Positions 1 to 9,800 of a DNA stretch of 64,000 bases are shown one piece after another. The DNA comes from an uncultured Blastocatellia bacterium (GTDB lineage Bacteria; Acidobacteriota; Blastocatellia; Chloracidobacteriales; Chloracidobacteriaceae): positions 1 through 64,000 of the forward strand of contig CALGZC010000055.1 of the NCBI GenBank assembly GCA_937934745.1. Direction: 5' to 3'. Position numbers and translations under genes: made by a program. The notes beneath the pieces were generated by a model, which saw only the letters and a program-made list of their open reading frames with translations, did no database searches and was not told the DNA's origin. The first letter of the stretch is position 1. Each line of letters starts with the position of its first letter.

Positions 1-216
1 AACGCCGACAAGGTCGGCGCCGATCACCATGCTGTCTTACGGGATAGGCATCTGGTGCGAGAAGGGCGGGACACGCCTATGGGCGCTCGTTGAGCGGATG
101 GCCTGTGGAGCGAACCGCAGTGGGAAGCAGCGCCCGCGCCACAGTGACTCCGGGGTGGTGCAATGCCGCGTCTGCGTGCCGGAGGAATCCCTGGGGCCTT
201 CAGACCGGGGAGGATG

Positions 217-1245
217 TCAGGGCGGGCTGTGCCTTGAGGACAGCGGCGAATCTGCCCCAGGTGGAACAACACTGGTAAACACCTGCATGGCACGGACGGC
301 ATCACCGTTCGGCAGCGCAAATGTTGTGTCATGGTTGCCGCCCGGCAAGGTCATCTGTAGAACCTGCCGGTTGCCCCCTGCAAACGCTGCCTGGGCCAAG
401 GCTTCGGCCATCCAGAGTGGAACGGTAAGGTCGTTTTCCGCGTGCAGAATCAGCACCGGACAGCGTACCCGCCCAATCTTCGCGATGTTTGGGCAACGAA
501 TCCGGATCAGTTGTTGAACCGGAAAGATTGGGTAACGCAAAGCAGCAATATCGGCAAGGGTTGTAAATGTCGCCAGGGTGATGAGGCCGGCTGCATCAAC
601 GCGTGCCGCGAGGTCAATCGCCGGTGCGCCACCCAGTGAATGCCCGACGATGAAAATCCGCCGAGGGTCGAGATCTGTGCGCTGTGTGAGGTGTGCGAAG
701 GCGGCCGTCGCAGTCTCATACAGGCCCTGTTCACTTGGTTGACCGCTGCTCAGCCCCAGACCGATGTACTCCGGTACAAAGACATTGAAGCCGGCGCGGC
801 GAAAGACCTCCACCTGGACGCGCAGGAATGGATAGTTGAGGTACTCGCCGACGCCGTAAAACAGTAGCAGCGTTGGCTGCCGGGCAGCGTCGGGCAGGAC
901 GGTGTCGCCGGAAGCACTGAGCGCCGGCGCAAATAACGCCGTAATCGTCTCGCCCCGCTCGGCCTGGAGGGTGACGTAACTTGCGCCCGGCGGCGGTGGA
1001 AGCTTCTGGCGTGCCTTACCCTCGCGCGTTGCCGGACGAAACACCATCCCGTGCTGGCGGGTGTAAACATAGAACCCTAAGCCGACATAGCCCATGCCGG
1101 CTACCATCAAGCACACAACCAACAGACGCAGGACGCGCACCGCCCAGGGGTAGTGGCGTGCAAAGTGCGCCGGCGTTCGAGGCTCAGGATGGGATTCAGC
1201 AACCATAAGCCACAGTCCTAGGCCGCCACGCCCGGCAGATGACAT
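217..1245 (-). CDS. Membrane-anchored alpha/beta hydrolase
   Basis: A 342-residue protein with the alpha/beta hydrolase fold. One membrane segment (about residues 38-60) follows a short cytoplasmic N-terminus, so the catalytic domain probably faces the periplasm. The catalytic triad is visible: nucleophile Ser203 in GHSLGG, Asp272 in HAENDLTVP and His305 in GGNHD. LLLFYGVGEYL near residue 127 fits the oxyanion-hole strand. The family (BEM46/ABHD13-like hydrolases with an N-terminal anchor) is real, but substrates are usually unknown, so I give no specific reaction. Met14 is an alternative start. The gene stands alone and converges on nothing inside the window; the 216 bases to the left hold no supported gene. 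Confidence 0.85.
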   Translation of the reverse strand: MSSAGRGGLGLWLMVAESHPEPRTPAHFARHYPWAVRVLRLLVVCLMVAGMGYVGLGFYVYTRQHGMVFRPATREGKARQKLPPPPGASYVTLQAERGETITALFAPALSASGDTVLPDAARQPTLLLFYGVGEYLNYPFLRVQVEVFRRAGFNVFVPEYIGLGLSSGQPSEQGLYETATAAFAHLTQRTDLDPRRIFIVGHSLGGAPAIDLAARVDAAGLITLATFTTLADIAALRYPIFPVQQLIRIRCPNIAKIGRVRCPVLILHAENDLTVPLWMAEALAQAAFAGGNRQVLQMTLPGGNHDTTFALPNGDAVRAMQVFTSVVPPGADSPLSSRHSPP

Positions 1246-1269
1246 CCGGCCGTCGGCGCAGCCGTCTGC

Positions 1270-2820
1270 TCAGCGCACGTTACCCATCAACCGCCGAATG
1301 AACGGTGTGAGGACAAACGCCACCACCGAGACGGCGATCCCGGTTGCCGCGACTTGGTAAAACAGGGTGCTGACGGACTCCGGCCGGTTTTCGTCAAAGT
1401 GCCCGGCGATCAACCCGCCGATGTAGTTGCCAAATGTCGGCCCTAAAAACCAAATGCCCATCACCAACCCACTCAGGCGTTCTGGGGCCAGTTTTGTCAT
1501 CGTGCTCAGCCCGACCGGACTAAGACACAACTCGCCCAGCGTATGAATCAGATAGACCGCCACCAACCACCAGGGACTGAGCCGTCCGCCGTTCAGAAAC
1601 GCCACCCCTACCGCCGCGACAATGAAGCCGACGGCGACAAGCAAGATGCCGATGGAGAATTTCAGCGGACTGGACGGCTGCCGGTTGCCCCACTGCACCC
1701 ACATCCAGGCAAACACCGGGGCGAGGAAAATAATGAACAGTGCATTGAGCGACTGGAAGTAGCTGGACGGGAAGGCAAAGCCAAAAATGCGGCAGTCGGT
1801 CAGGCGGTCAGCGTAGAGGTTTAAGCTCGATCCCGCCTGCTCAAACAGAGCCCAGAACACAATCGAGGCCAGGAAGAAATACACAATTGCCAGCATGCGT
1901 TTGAGTTCGTCTTCGGCCAGCGTCCGCAAGAACGAAAACCAAACCAGCGCGCCGATCCCTGCGAACACCAGCGCGATATAAGCGTAACCGGCAACTCCAC
2001 CCAACCCGGTCACAACCAAGCCATGCAGTTGCTGCAGGCCGGTGACAACGGCAAACAGGGCTGCCGCTACGCCGAGGTAGGACAGAAGTCCCTGCCAAAT
2101 AGGCGTTGTTGCCCCACCCTCCCGCTGAGGCTGCTCACCGACACCGGCAAGGTATTTGAAGCCGGCGATAAACTGCACCAGACCCAGCGTCATCCCAACG
2201 CCGGCGGCTGCGAAGCCCCAGTGCCAACTGGCGCTTGGGTCGAAGCCCCTCCCGGCAAGGGCAGCCTTCCACGTCGCCGATTGCGCCAGAAAGCCACAGG
2301 CCAGGGGCGCGATGAACGCTCCGATGTTGATGCCCATGTAAAAGATTGAGAAACCGGCGTCGCGGCGTTGGTCGGTAGGCGTGTAGAGGCGGCCGACGAT
2401 GGCGCTGATGTTGGGCTTGAGAAGCCCTGTGCCAAGAACGATCAGTACCAGCCCCGTGTAAAACGCCGTTTCCGACTCGAATGCCATTGTGAAGTGTCCG
2501 GCGGCAATGATGATCCCGCCGATGAGCACGGCGGTCTTAAGCCCCAGGAGCCGGTCGGCAGCCCAACCACCGGGCATCGCCAGCAAGTACACGGCCGACG
2601 TGTAGGTGCCGTAAACCAATGCTGCCCGCGCGTTGCTGTAGCCCAGGCCGCCGTTTTCACGCGGTGCCGTCATGTACAGCACGAGGAGCGCGCGCATGCC
2701 GTAGTAGCTAAAGCGTTCCCAGAGTTCGGTAAAAAACAGTGTCATCAGGCCAATCGGGTGGCCGAAAAAATGCTTTTCTGGCACAGCCTCGTCCGAGGCT
2801 TCTACAGTGAAAGCCGTCAT
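1270..2820 (-). CDS. POT/PTR2 family proton-dependent oligopeptide transporter
   Basis: Inner-membrane proton-coupled symporter for di- and tripeptides, 516 residues with about 14 hydrophobic segments. Two family signatures are visible: ELWERFSYYG at residues 32-41 (the E-x-x-E-R-F proton-coupling motif of helix 1) and FSIFYMGINIGAF at 157-169 (the PTR2 signature). The ORF track starts 152 codons earlier, but that extension has no transporter character. The start at 2820 is preceded by AAGGAAG eight bases upstream and gives the normal family length. The gene is transcribed divergently from btaB. Peptide specificity cannot be read from the sequence. Confidence 0.95.
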   Translation of the reverse strand: MTAFTVEASDEAVPEKHFFGHPIGLMTLFFTELWERFSYYGMRALLVLYMTAPRENGGLGYSNARAALVYGTYTSAVYLLAMPGGWAADRLLGLKTAVLIGGIIIAAGHFTMAFESETAFYTGLVLIVLGTGLLKPNISAIVGRLYTPTDQRRDAGFSIFYMGINIGAFIAPLACGFLAQSATWKAALAGRGFDPSASWHWGFAAAGVGMTLGLVQFIAGFKYLAGVGEQPQREGGATTPIWQGLLSYLGVAAALFAVVTGLQQLHGLVVTGLGGVAGYAYIALVFAGIGALVWFSFLRTLAEDELKRMLAIVYFFLASIVFWALFEQAGSSLNLYADRLTDCRIFGFAFPSSYFQSLNALFIIFLAPVFAWMWVQWGNRQPSSPLKFSIGILLVAVGFIVAAVGVAFLNGGRLSPWWLVAVYLIHTLGELCLSPVGLSTMTKLAPERLSGLVMGIWFLGPTFGNYIGGLIAGHFDENRPESVSTLFYQVAATGIAVSVVAFVLTPFIRRLMGNVR

Positions 2821-3228
2821 GGTGTGAGCTTCCTTGCGCTGGAATCTATGGCTTGTGGCCGCCCACAATACCGCATTCAGGCGATTCCATACACCGTGAA
2901 ATTTAGCCGTGAAATCGTTGATGGCGTTGTGAAATCCTTGGCGTCGTCCCAAGCCGCCAACTACCAAGACCGGTCTTCTGCACAAAAGTTGCCGGCAGGC
3001 ATCCGGTGGAGCATTGAATGGATGATCGAAAGTCCGGCAGGCGGCCCGCTTCCAGGACGGGTGTGGCGCGGGTCCTGAGCGCGCTTCCAAACGGGCAGAG
3101 GCGCCCTGTAGGCACGTGGTCTGTCCGTCCCCAGATGCCATGTTCGTTGACGGAAGCCTATGCGGCCGACTAACGTACACCGTGAAAAACGTACAAAATG
3201 GCCACCATACCTTGCGTCTCACTGCTTG
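2821..3228. other. Intergenic region between divergent POT transporter and btaB
   Basis: About 400 bases with no convincing gene. The long ORFs that cross it are upstream extensions of the two flanking genes. It must hold divergent promoters, but I could not pick convincing -35/-10 pairs. Short repeats occur: GTGAAAT three times near 2896-2936 and AACGTACA twice near 3172-3199. These could be regulator contacts, with weak support. Confidence 0.5.
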
Positions 3229-3909
3229 ATGAAGAACACCCACGCCGCGAAAATGAACGCGATGTATCGGCGGCAACGATACATCTACGATCTATCCCGT
3301 AAGTACTTTTTGTTCGGACGCGACACGCTGTTAGCCCGCCTACCGGTGCGGCCGGGTATGCGGGTTGCCGAGATCGGCTGTGGGACGGCGCGGAATCTGG
3401 TCATTTTGGCCAGCCGGCATCCCCAAGCGTGGTTTTACGGCGCCGACATCTCGACGGAAATGCTGACTTCGGCGCGTGCCAACATCCGTCGCCGCCGGTT
3501 GGTCAACATCACCGTCGCCGTCGCGGCTGCGGAGTCCCTGGACTACCGGATGACGTTTGGACTCGCAGAGCCGTTTGACATTGCCTTTTTCTCCTACTCG
3601 CTTTCGATGATTCCCGACTGGCGGACGGCGCTCGCGACCGCCCTGGACAACCTCCGTCCGGGTGGCTGGTTGGGTGTGGTGGATTTTTGGGATCAGAAGG
3701 GACTCCCAACGTGGTTTGAAAAACTGCTCGGAGCGTGGGTCCGGCGTTTTGACGTGACGCCGCGCCCGGAAATACTCGATGAGCTTGCCGCCCACCACGA
3801 CCGGGGTGCGGGGAGGCTCACAGTTGAAGCCGTCGGTGGTCGGTATGCTTTCATTGCGCTGTTTGAGACCACCGGACTAGGTGCCGTTGCGCCGGAGCGC
3901 ACATCCTGA
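3229..3909 (+). CDS. btaB: BtaB-like diacylglycerylhomoserine N-methyltransferase
   Basis: Class I SAM-dependent methyltransferase. BtaB adds three methyl groups to diacylglycerylhomoserine to give the betaine lipid DGTS. The N-terminal MYRRQRYIYDLSRKYFLFGRD (residues 12-32) is the stretch I associate with BtaB. It is followed by the SAM-binding motif VAEIGCGTARN (46-56) and the acidic GADIS strand end. From this start the protein has 226 residues, near the roughly 210 of the Rhodobacter enzyme. The track start at 3160 would add 23 residues, and Met at 3253 is also possible; none has a strong ribosome site. The stop lies 15 bases before btaA, so the two form an operon, in the order opposite to Rhodobacter. 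Confidence 0.88.
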   Translation: MKNTHAAKMNAMYRRQRYIYDLSRKYFLFGRDTLLARLPVRPGMRVAEIGCGTARNLVILASRHPQAWFYGADISTEMLTSARANIRRRRLVNITVAVAAAESLDYRMTFGLAEPFDIAFFSYSLSMIPDWRTALATALDNLRPGGWLGVVDFWDQKGLPTWFEKLLGAWVRRFDVTPRPEILDELAAHHDRGAGRLTVEAVGGRYAFIALFETTGLGAVAPERTS

Positions 3910-3924
3910 ATGTTGTTGTGAGGC

Positions 3925-5154
3925 ATGTTTCCCGTGGCAACCGATACGGCCCAACTTCTCCGTGCGGCAGTCCACCAAAGCCCGTTGACCTCCCGGCAGG
4001 GCTTATTAGAACGGCTGTTTACGGTTTATTTTGACGCCTTTGTGTACAATCAGATTTGGGAGGATCCACGGGTTGATCTGGCTGCACTGGAACTCACCCC
4101 GGACAGCCGCATCCTGACCATCTCATCCGGTGGATGCAATGTCCTAAACTACCTGATTCACAGTCCGGCACACATCACAGCTGTCGATCTGAATCGCTAT
4201 CATCTGGCGTTGCTGCGCCTGAAGCTGGCGGCCGTCCGCCATTTGCCAGATTACGAGTCGTTCTTTCGCATGTTCGGTGCGGCTAACGATGTCCGCAACG
4301 TCCTAGCATATGACACCTACGTGAGTGCGCACCTGGACGATGCAACACGCGCTTTCTGGGAGGGACTGACGGTATTCGGCAAGCGGCGAATTCATTTTTT
4401 CGCAGACAATCTTTACAACCATGCCCGGAATGGCTTTTACCTTCGGTTTCTAGAAAAGCTGGCCCACCTGATGGGGTTGTACCCTGACCGCCTCATACAC
4501 ATGACCGATCCGGTTGAACGTGCCGAAGTGTTTGACACCACCATCGGCCGTTATTTTGACCACTGGCTTGTGCGGGCGCTGTCCAAGCTCCCGTTCATTG
4601 TGTTTGGTCTTGGTATTCCTCCACGTCAGTACGAAGCGATGCGCCGGGAGACGCCGGAAAACATCCTGGCCATGTACCGCCGGCGTGTGCGGCGCTTCGT
4701 GTGTGATTTTCCGATTGAGGAGAACTATTTTGCGTGGCAGGCATTGGCGCGCCGCTACGACACTGAACATCGGCGCGCCATTCCTGAATACCTGAAGGCA
4801 GAAAACTTCGCGACACTCCGCGCCAACATCACGCGGGTGACGACGGAGGTGACATCGTTGACCGACCATTTGCGTAGGCAGCCGGCCGGTGCCTACAACC
4901 GTTTTGTCTTCCTTGACGCCCAGGATTGGATGCAAGACGAAGAAATTGCAGCCCTGTGGCGCGAGGTCGTCCGGGTGGCACCTCCGGGGTCACGAGTCAT
5001 TTTCCGCACTGCGCCCAAGGCTTCTCCAGTGGAAACTGCCTTGCCGCCGGAGTTGCGCGCGCGCATCCGCTACGAACGCGACCGCTCGGCCGAGCTCTTT
5101 GCGCGCGACCGGTTCGCGATCTACGGTGGGTTTCATCTCTACTTGGTGAACTAG
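3925..5154 (+). CDS. btaA: BtaA, SAM:diacylglycerol 3-amino-3-carboxypropyltransferase (DUF3419)
   Basis: First enzyme of DGTS betaine-lipid synthesis: it transfers the 3-amino-3-carboxypropyl group of SAM to diacylglycerol, making diacylglycerylhomoserine at the membrane. The protein has 409 residues, the usual DUF3419 length. Visible landmarks are YNQIWEDP (41-48), TISSGGCNVLNYL (65-77, SAM-binding glycine loop) and AVDLN (86-90, ribose-binding acidic strand). The start has GTGAGG just upstream and lies 15 bases after btaB, so the two are probably co-transcribed. Phosphorus-free membrane lipid under phosphate limitation is the known role elsewhere; no Pho box was identified here. Confidence 0.93.
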   Translation: MFPVATDTAQLLRAAVHQSPLTSRQGLLERLFTVYFDAFVYNQIWEDPRVDLAALELTPDSRILTISSGGCNVLNYLIHSPAHITAVDLNRYHLALLRLKLAAVRHLPDYESFFRMFGAANDVRNVLAYDTYVSAHLDDATRAFWEGLTVFGKRRIHFFADNLYNHARNGFYLRFLEKLAHLMGLYPDRLIHMTDPVERAEVFDTTIGRYFDHWLVRALSKLPFIVFGLGIPPRQYEAMRRETPENILAMYRRRVRRFVCDFPIEENYFAWQALARRYDTEHRRAIPEYLKAENFATLRANITRVTTEVTSLTDHLRRQPAGAYNRFVFLDAQDWMQDEEIAALWREVVRVAPPGSRVIFRTAPKASPVETALPPELRARIRYERDRSAELFARDRFAIYGGFHLYLVN

Positions 5155-5283
5155 TTCCCGCGCAGCTTCAGATGCCCATCGGGGTTTCTGCTGCGCGCAA
5201 CAGGCAACCAAGGGCGCACGACGTGCGTCCTGGTCGCCTCAATTTGCCCGATTCAATTGGCACCGCCAACCGGCCCCTCCGCG

Positions 5284-5964
5284 CTAGCGCAGACTCGGAT
5301 GCACCATAATCGGCGGTGGCTCGGAGGGAGTAGTCGGTTGGTTCACGTCCGACAGGACAGAGTCCACATCGGCTTCGTTGAAATCCAGCTCGCCGACAAA
5401 CGGGCGCAGCAACTCTGATAGCCGTTGCCGCTCGGCATTGAGTCGGGCTTCAAATGCACGGGCCTGCTCTTCGGCTTCCTGGGCTTCCTGCACCAGGCGT
5501 TCTTTTTCTTCTTCTTGCCGCCGGATAAATTCAAGGCGCTCGGCTTCCATTTCCTTGAAGCGTTCAGCGTTGCGGCGTTCCAGGCTAGCGGCGTGATTGA
5601 GCAGCGTAGCATAGTAGGCGTCGAGAGCCTTGACCTTGCGGGCTGCGTCATTTTTCGGTTCTTCAATGGTGTGCCCCTCGCGGTCGAGCGCGAACTTCAG
5701 CGCAATGACCCGCGTTTCCGGCGGGGCGTTGGCGATGATTGGGTTCGCAATCATCTTTTCCAGTTCTTCAACCCCACAGGAAGAGACCGGTAGGCGGGCG
5801 CTCCGGTAAATGGACTCGAAACTCCGCAGATGTGGCGGAACGTGCTCCTCAGATGGAGGTGGTTCTGGGGAGCGCTCGTCCTGGGGACGGCGGTCGCGGT
5901 CGTCACGGTGTGACTCAGGTTTCGAGCCAAAAATCCTGCCAAGCATGCCGGTTCCGTTGCTCAT
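5284..5964 (-). CDS. Hypothetical charged coiled-coil protein
   Basis: A 226-residue protein that I do not recognise. It has a highly charged, proline-rich N-terminal linker (about residues 14-45), a globular middle with ANAPPETRVIALKFALD, and a long Glu/Arg/Ala-rich coiled coil (about 128-190). It ends in an acidic tail. There is no signal peptide or membrane segment, so it is probably cytoplasmic. The start at 5964 was chosen over the track start at 6009 because GAGG precedes it and the added residues look non-coding. A cytoskeletal or scaffold role is possible for such coils, but nothing in the context supports a specific function. Confidence 0.7.
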   Translation of the reverse strand: MSNGTGMLGRIFGSKPESHRDDRDRRPQDERSPEPPPSEEHVPPHLRSFESIYRSARLPVSSCGVEELEKMIANPIIANAPPETRVIALKFALDREGHTIEEPKNDAARKVKALDAYYATLLNHAASLERRNAERFKEMEAERLEFIRRQEEEKERLVQEAQEAEEQARAFEARLNAERQRLSELLRPFVGELDFNEADVDSVLSDVNQPTTPSEPPPIMVHPSLR

Positions 5965-6192
5965 AAGAGATACCTCGCAGCGCCATCGGGGAAATTGCAG
6001 CACATCCAAACTTTTTCAGGGGATATGCTCTATTGTCGTTGAAAGTGAGAGCTGGCACAAGCCGCTTTCAAGCGTCTGTTCCCGGCACCGAGCTTGCCAA
6101 GGACGTATGCTGGAGTACGGCTCCCGGAAGAGAAAGCGCGCATAATCGGTTTCACCCCCACGCATGTTTTGCCGGTGCCTCTGGATGTTGTT

Positions 6193-6756
6193 ATGAAACA
6201 CTCGCATACCCTAACTCAGTTGGGTGCAGTTGTCCTGCGGTTCTCCATCTTTACCGGTTTCTGGGCGATTGCTTACTTTTTTATGTGTCTGACGGCATTT
6301 GCCGTGGCGCATCCACGGTGGCATTTTGTGGTTGACGTGGGCAGCTGGTTGATCTGGTTTGGGATCTACTTCGCCGTAGCGCTGACCTTGGGGAATCTCA
6401 TCGGCGTCGTGTCGAACCTCATCCGCCCACACACCGGAACCGTGACCCATGGGGACTTTGACGGCCGCTTTGCCGGCAACGGTTTACAGGTGCTTCAGTT
6501 CTGCCTTGGAACGCTGGCCTCCGGGTTGACCTTTCTGGCGCTGGCGCGCCTGACGGGCCAACTTGCCTGCCAATGGTTTAGCCTCAGCCTAGACATTTTG
6601 GATGGCACCTCGTTGCCGCTTGCCGCCGCCGCCGTCGCCGTGGAGAGTACGGCGACCACCTTGCTGGTGCTGGCGATTATTTTTTATGCCAAAGGTCAAC
6701 TCGAGGCGGCGTCAAAGGCCCGTCTCGCCGGTTCACCGGTGACTGCCAAGGCATAG
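6193..6756 (+). CDS. Hypothetical four-helix membrane protein
   Basis: About 187 residues with four hydrophobic segments, beginning LGAVVLRFSIFTGFWAIAYF and ending STATTLLVLAIIFYAKG, so an integral inner-membrane protein. No recognised domain. The internal Met at 6193 (MKHSHTL) places the first helix near the N-terminus as expected; the longer track ORF from 6094 adds a hydrophilic stretch without membrane character. No strong ribosome site helps to decide. It is a single gene between a coiled-coil protein and the large receptor. Confidence 0.6.
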   Translation: MKHSHTLTQLGAVVLRFSIFTGFWAIAYFFMCLTAFAVAHPRWHFVVDVGSWLIWFGIYFAVALTLGNLIGVVSNLIRPHTGTVTHGDFDGRFAGNGLQVLQFCLGTLASGLTFLALARLTGQLACQWFSLSLDILDGTSLPLAAAAVAVESTATTLLVLAIIFYAKGQLEAASKARLAGSPVTAKA

Positions 6757-6880
6757 CAACGCTGCGCCAAATTTGGCCTCAACGACAGCCTAGCGTGACC
6801 GTGGCGTCCACCAGTGTCTGCGCAGAGCGCTTGGCAGTCATCGGTATTCCCTGACCACAGAAAGCTTCTCACCCAGGCAC

Positions 6881-9800
6881 CTAGAAGGCGAACTTGAAGG
6901 CGAACTGGATGATTCGTGGTCCGGTTGTGGTTTCCAAAATGCGCCCAAAGTTGGGCGTACCGACCACGTTACCCGGATTGGCAAAGTTCGTCTGGTTGAA
7001 GAGGTTGAAGAACTCGGTTCGGAATTCGGCCCGGTACCGTTCCCGAAACACCAGAAACTTGACAACTGAGAAATCGGTGTTGACTTGCGCCGGCCCGCGT
7101 AGCGTATTCCGCCCAACGGTGCCGAAATTGCCGATGCCGGTTGAACTAATGAACCGGCTGGTGTCGAAGTAGCGGTCAAGCCGGCGGCGCACGTCCCCTG
7201 ACAAAGCTCCGTTGCCCTGCCCGGTGGGCGCGTACGAGGCGCGCGCGCCATCACTCAGACCCGTGCTGCTGGCAATGGTGAAGGGAAGTCCGGTTTGGAT
7301 AATCGTCACACCCGACACCTGCCAGTCGTTGACCAGCACTTTGAGGGCGCGGTTGTCGCCCGTGTACCACTTCGGCAGGTCGTAGACAAAGCTCGCAACG
7401 AGTCGCTGCCGACGGTCAAAATCCGCCGTCGCGCGATTGCCCCGGAACGTCACTTGGTCACCGAAGTCGGTTGACACGTCACTGGTCCCAAGAGAGGTCA
7501 ACTGCCCGGAGTACTCATCAATCGTGTGCGACCACGTGTAACTGACCAAACCCTGCAATCCGTTGGCCAACCGGCGGGTCACGCTTGCCTGGAGCGAGTT
7601 GTAACTGGCAACGGCGGATGATTCCTGGACCGAAACGGCAAAGGACACCAGGGCCGGCTGCATCACCTGGGACAACAGTGTGCCGAAGGGGCTAACGTTG
7701 CCGCCGGGTGCAAAAGGCTGATTGACGGCCTTGAAGCGTTGGAGCTTGCGTGTTTGCGAGCCGACATAACTCACCTCAAGCTGGGTGTCTTTGATGAACT
7801 CCCACTGAAAACCGAGCGAATATTGCTGTACGTAGGGCGTCCGTAAGTTCCGGCCCGGGAAGATGCCCTGGACGGCAACTTGCCGTCCGCCGACGCAAAA
7901 CGGCAACCCACGGTTTGGTCCCGGCGCGCCGGTGCAGCTCGTGCCGGGGAAAAATGACGGGTTGCCCGTATCAATCGGCCCTTGGGTCGGTGGGATCGGG
8001 GCGAATGGATTCGAAAGGCCGCCGCCAGCGACTGCCGGGAAGAATGGAACCAGCGGGAAGACAGGGAAGCTAAAGCTCGCGTTGATCACGGTCCGTGCGT
8101 TAAAGCGGTCGTAGTACAACCCGTAGCCGGCACGGACCACAAAGCGGTCGGTCGGCAACGGTTTGAAAGCCAGACCGAGGCGCGGCGCAAAGTTATTCCG
8201 ATCGGGATCGGTAAGACCGCGTCGCGTATCGCGGGCAATGCCCGGCAAGCCAGTCCGGCTGTTGGACGGCAGAAAGAACCCGGCGAATGTCCCGGTGAGG
8301 TTCGAGACACCGTTGGGGCCAACGCCGACGACCGACCGTGCGACGGCTTCATCGAACGTCCCCATCAGACCGTCTTTCTCGTAAAACGGTCCGAAGTAGT
8401 CGTAGCGCACGCCGAGGTTAAGCGTCAGACGGTTGCTCAATTTCCAGTCGTCCTGGGCAAAGAATGTGAAGTCATTGGCCCGGAAGTCACGCTTGGCACC
8501 GCCGGGAGAAATCACCGACAGAAACGGCGAGGTCAATCCGTTCGCCAATGAGGATAGACCGGGATTGACGCCTGTGATGAGGAATTCCGTAAACGGCAGG
8601 GTCGGTAAAAACTGTGGAGCGCGGTTGACCGAGCCGGCAGGAATCCCGATGGCTGCAAATGCGCCGAGACCGGCCGCATTGGCGAATCCTCCCGTAAATT
8701 GGAGTAGTCCCCGTGCGCCGACGTTGAAAAAGACGCGCTGCCGATAGGGACGTACTTCGCCCCCAAACTTCAAACTGTGTTCTCCTATCGTCCAGGATAG
8801 CGTGTCAAGAAAGGTCCACCCTTCCGTAATGTTGGAGCTTTCAGAAGTCGTCGCTGGCCCGATGGAAAACATGTTCGAGAACGTGAAGCCCGGCAGACCT
8901 GGGAACCGGGCTGCACTGGGCGAGTTGATCCCGAAGTCGGCAGCGCGGAAAGGCTCGGTCGGGCGTCCCTCGGTGATGAGCCGGTTGTAGCCGAAGCGAA
9001 ATTCGTTGATCATGGTTGGGCGCAGAATACCGCTCCACGAGGCCGTTGTGACGCGGTTGTTCGTAATTGCATCAACGGGATAGCCCGGTAACTGAAGCGC
9101 GTTACCGCCGCCGAACTGCCGGAACAAGCCCTGCTTGACCGTGTTGTTAGCAAAGAAAAACTTACCCGTGACACGGTGATTGTCGTTGATTTGCCAGTCG
9201 CCGTTGGTGTTGAACTGTTCCTCGCGAAACGTCGATTCTGCCACCTGAACGCCGGTGGTCCGGCCGTTCCCGCTGGGAATCAGAAACTGCCCGTTCGGAT
9301 AGCGCGCCTGAAGCATCCGCACCTGGGGCGAACTGGCAAAGGCTGCCGAGTTGATAAACGGCGCAAAGCCCGGAGCGCGGTTCAGGGCAATGGCCCGGAT
9401 GGCCGTCAGTGACCGGTCATCGGTGAGGTCAGGCGCCGGATTAAACGGCGCGATGCTGTTGTTAGTGGACGTGCCGTTGACTTCGCGCGTCCCCTGGTAC
9501 GAACCGAAGAAGAAGAGACGGTTTTTGACAATCGGGCCGCCAATGGTTCCGCCGTACTGCTTCCGGTTGTTCGCCTGGCGTGGGATGCCGCCGCGTTTGA
9601 GGAAAAAATTGTTCGCATTGAGCGCCTGATCGCGCAGGAAAAAGTAAGCGTTGCCGTGAAACTCATTCGTCCCGGATTTGGTCACAGCCGCCACAATGCC
9701 GCCCGTATTGCGCCCGGCCGAGGCGTCATACTGGCTCGTTTGCACGATAAACTCTTGAAGGGCGTCGGTGGCCGGGACGGCCAGGTTGGCGAAAGAGCCG

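Noticed and set aside
1-30. Possible gene start on the minus strand at base 30 reading MVIGADLVGV
   Set aside because: Only ten codons lie in the window and no ribosome site precedes it; it may be a real gene running off the left edge but cannot be supported.
29-517. 162-residue plus-strand ORF at the left end
   Set aside because: Shadow of the alpha/beta hydrolase gene; no family features.
6766-6777. Palindrome GCCAAATTTGGC after the small membrane protein gene
   Set aside because: A single 12-base palindrome could be an operator, but nothing adjacent starts there and no second copy was seen.
7771-9666. Many 60-190-residue ORFs inside the two large receptor genes
   Set aside because: Alternative-frame shadows in high-GC coding sequence; receptor homology is continuous across them.
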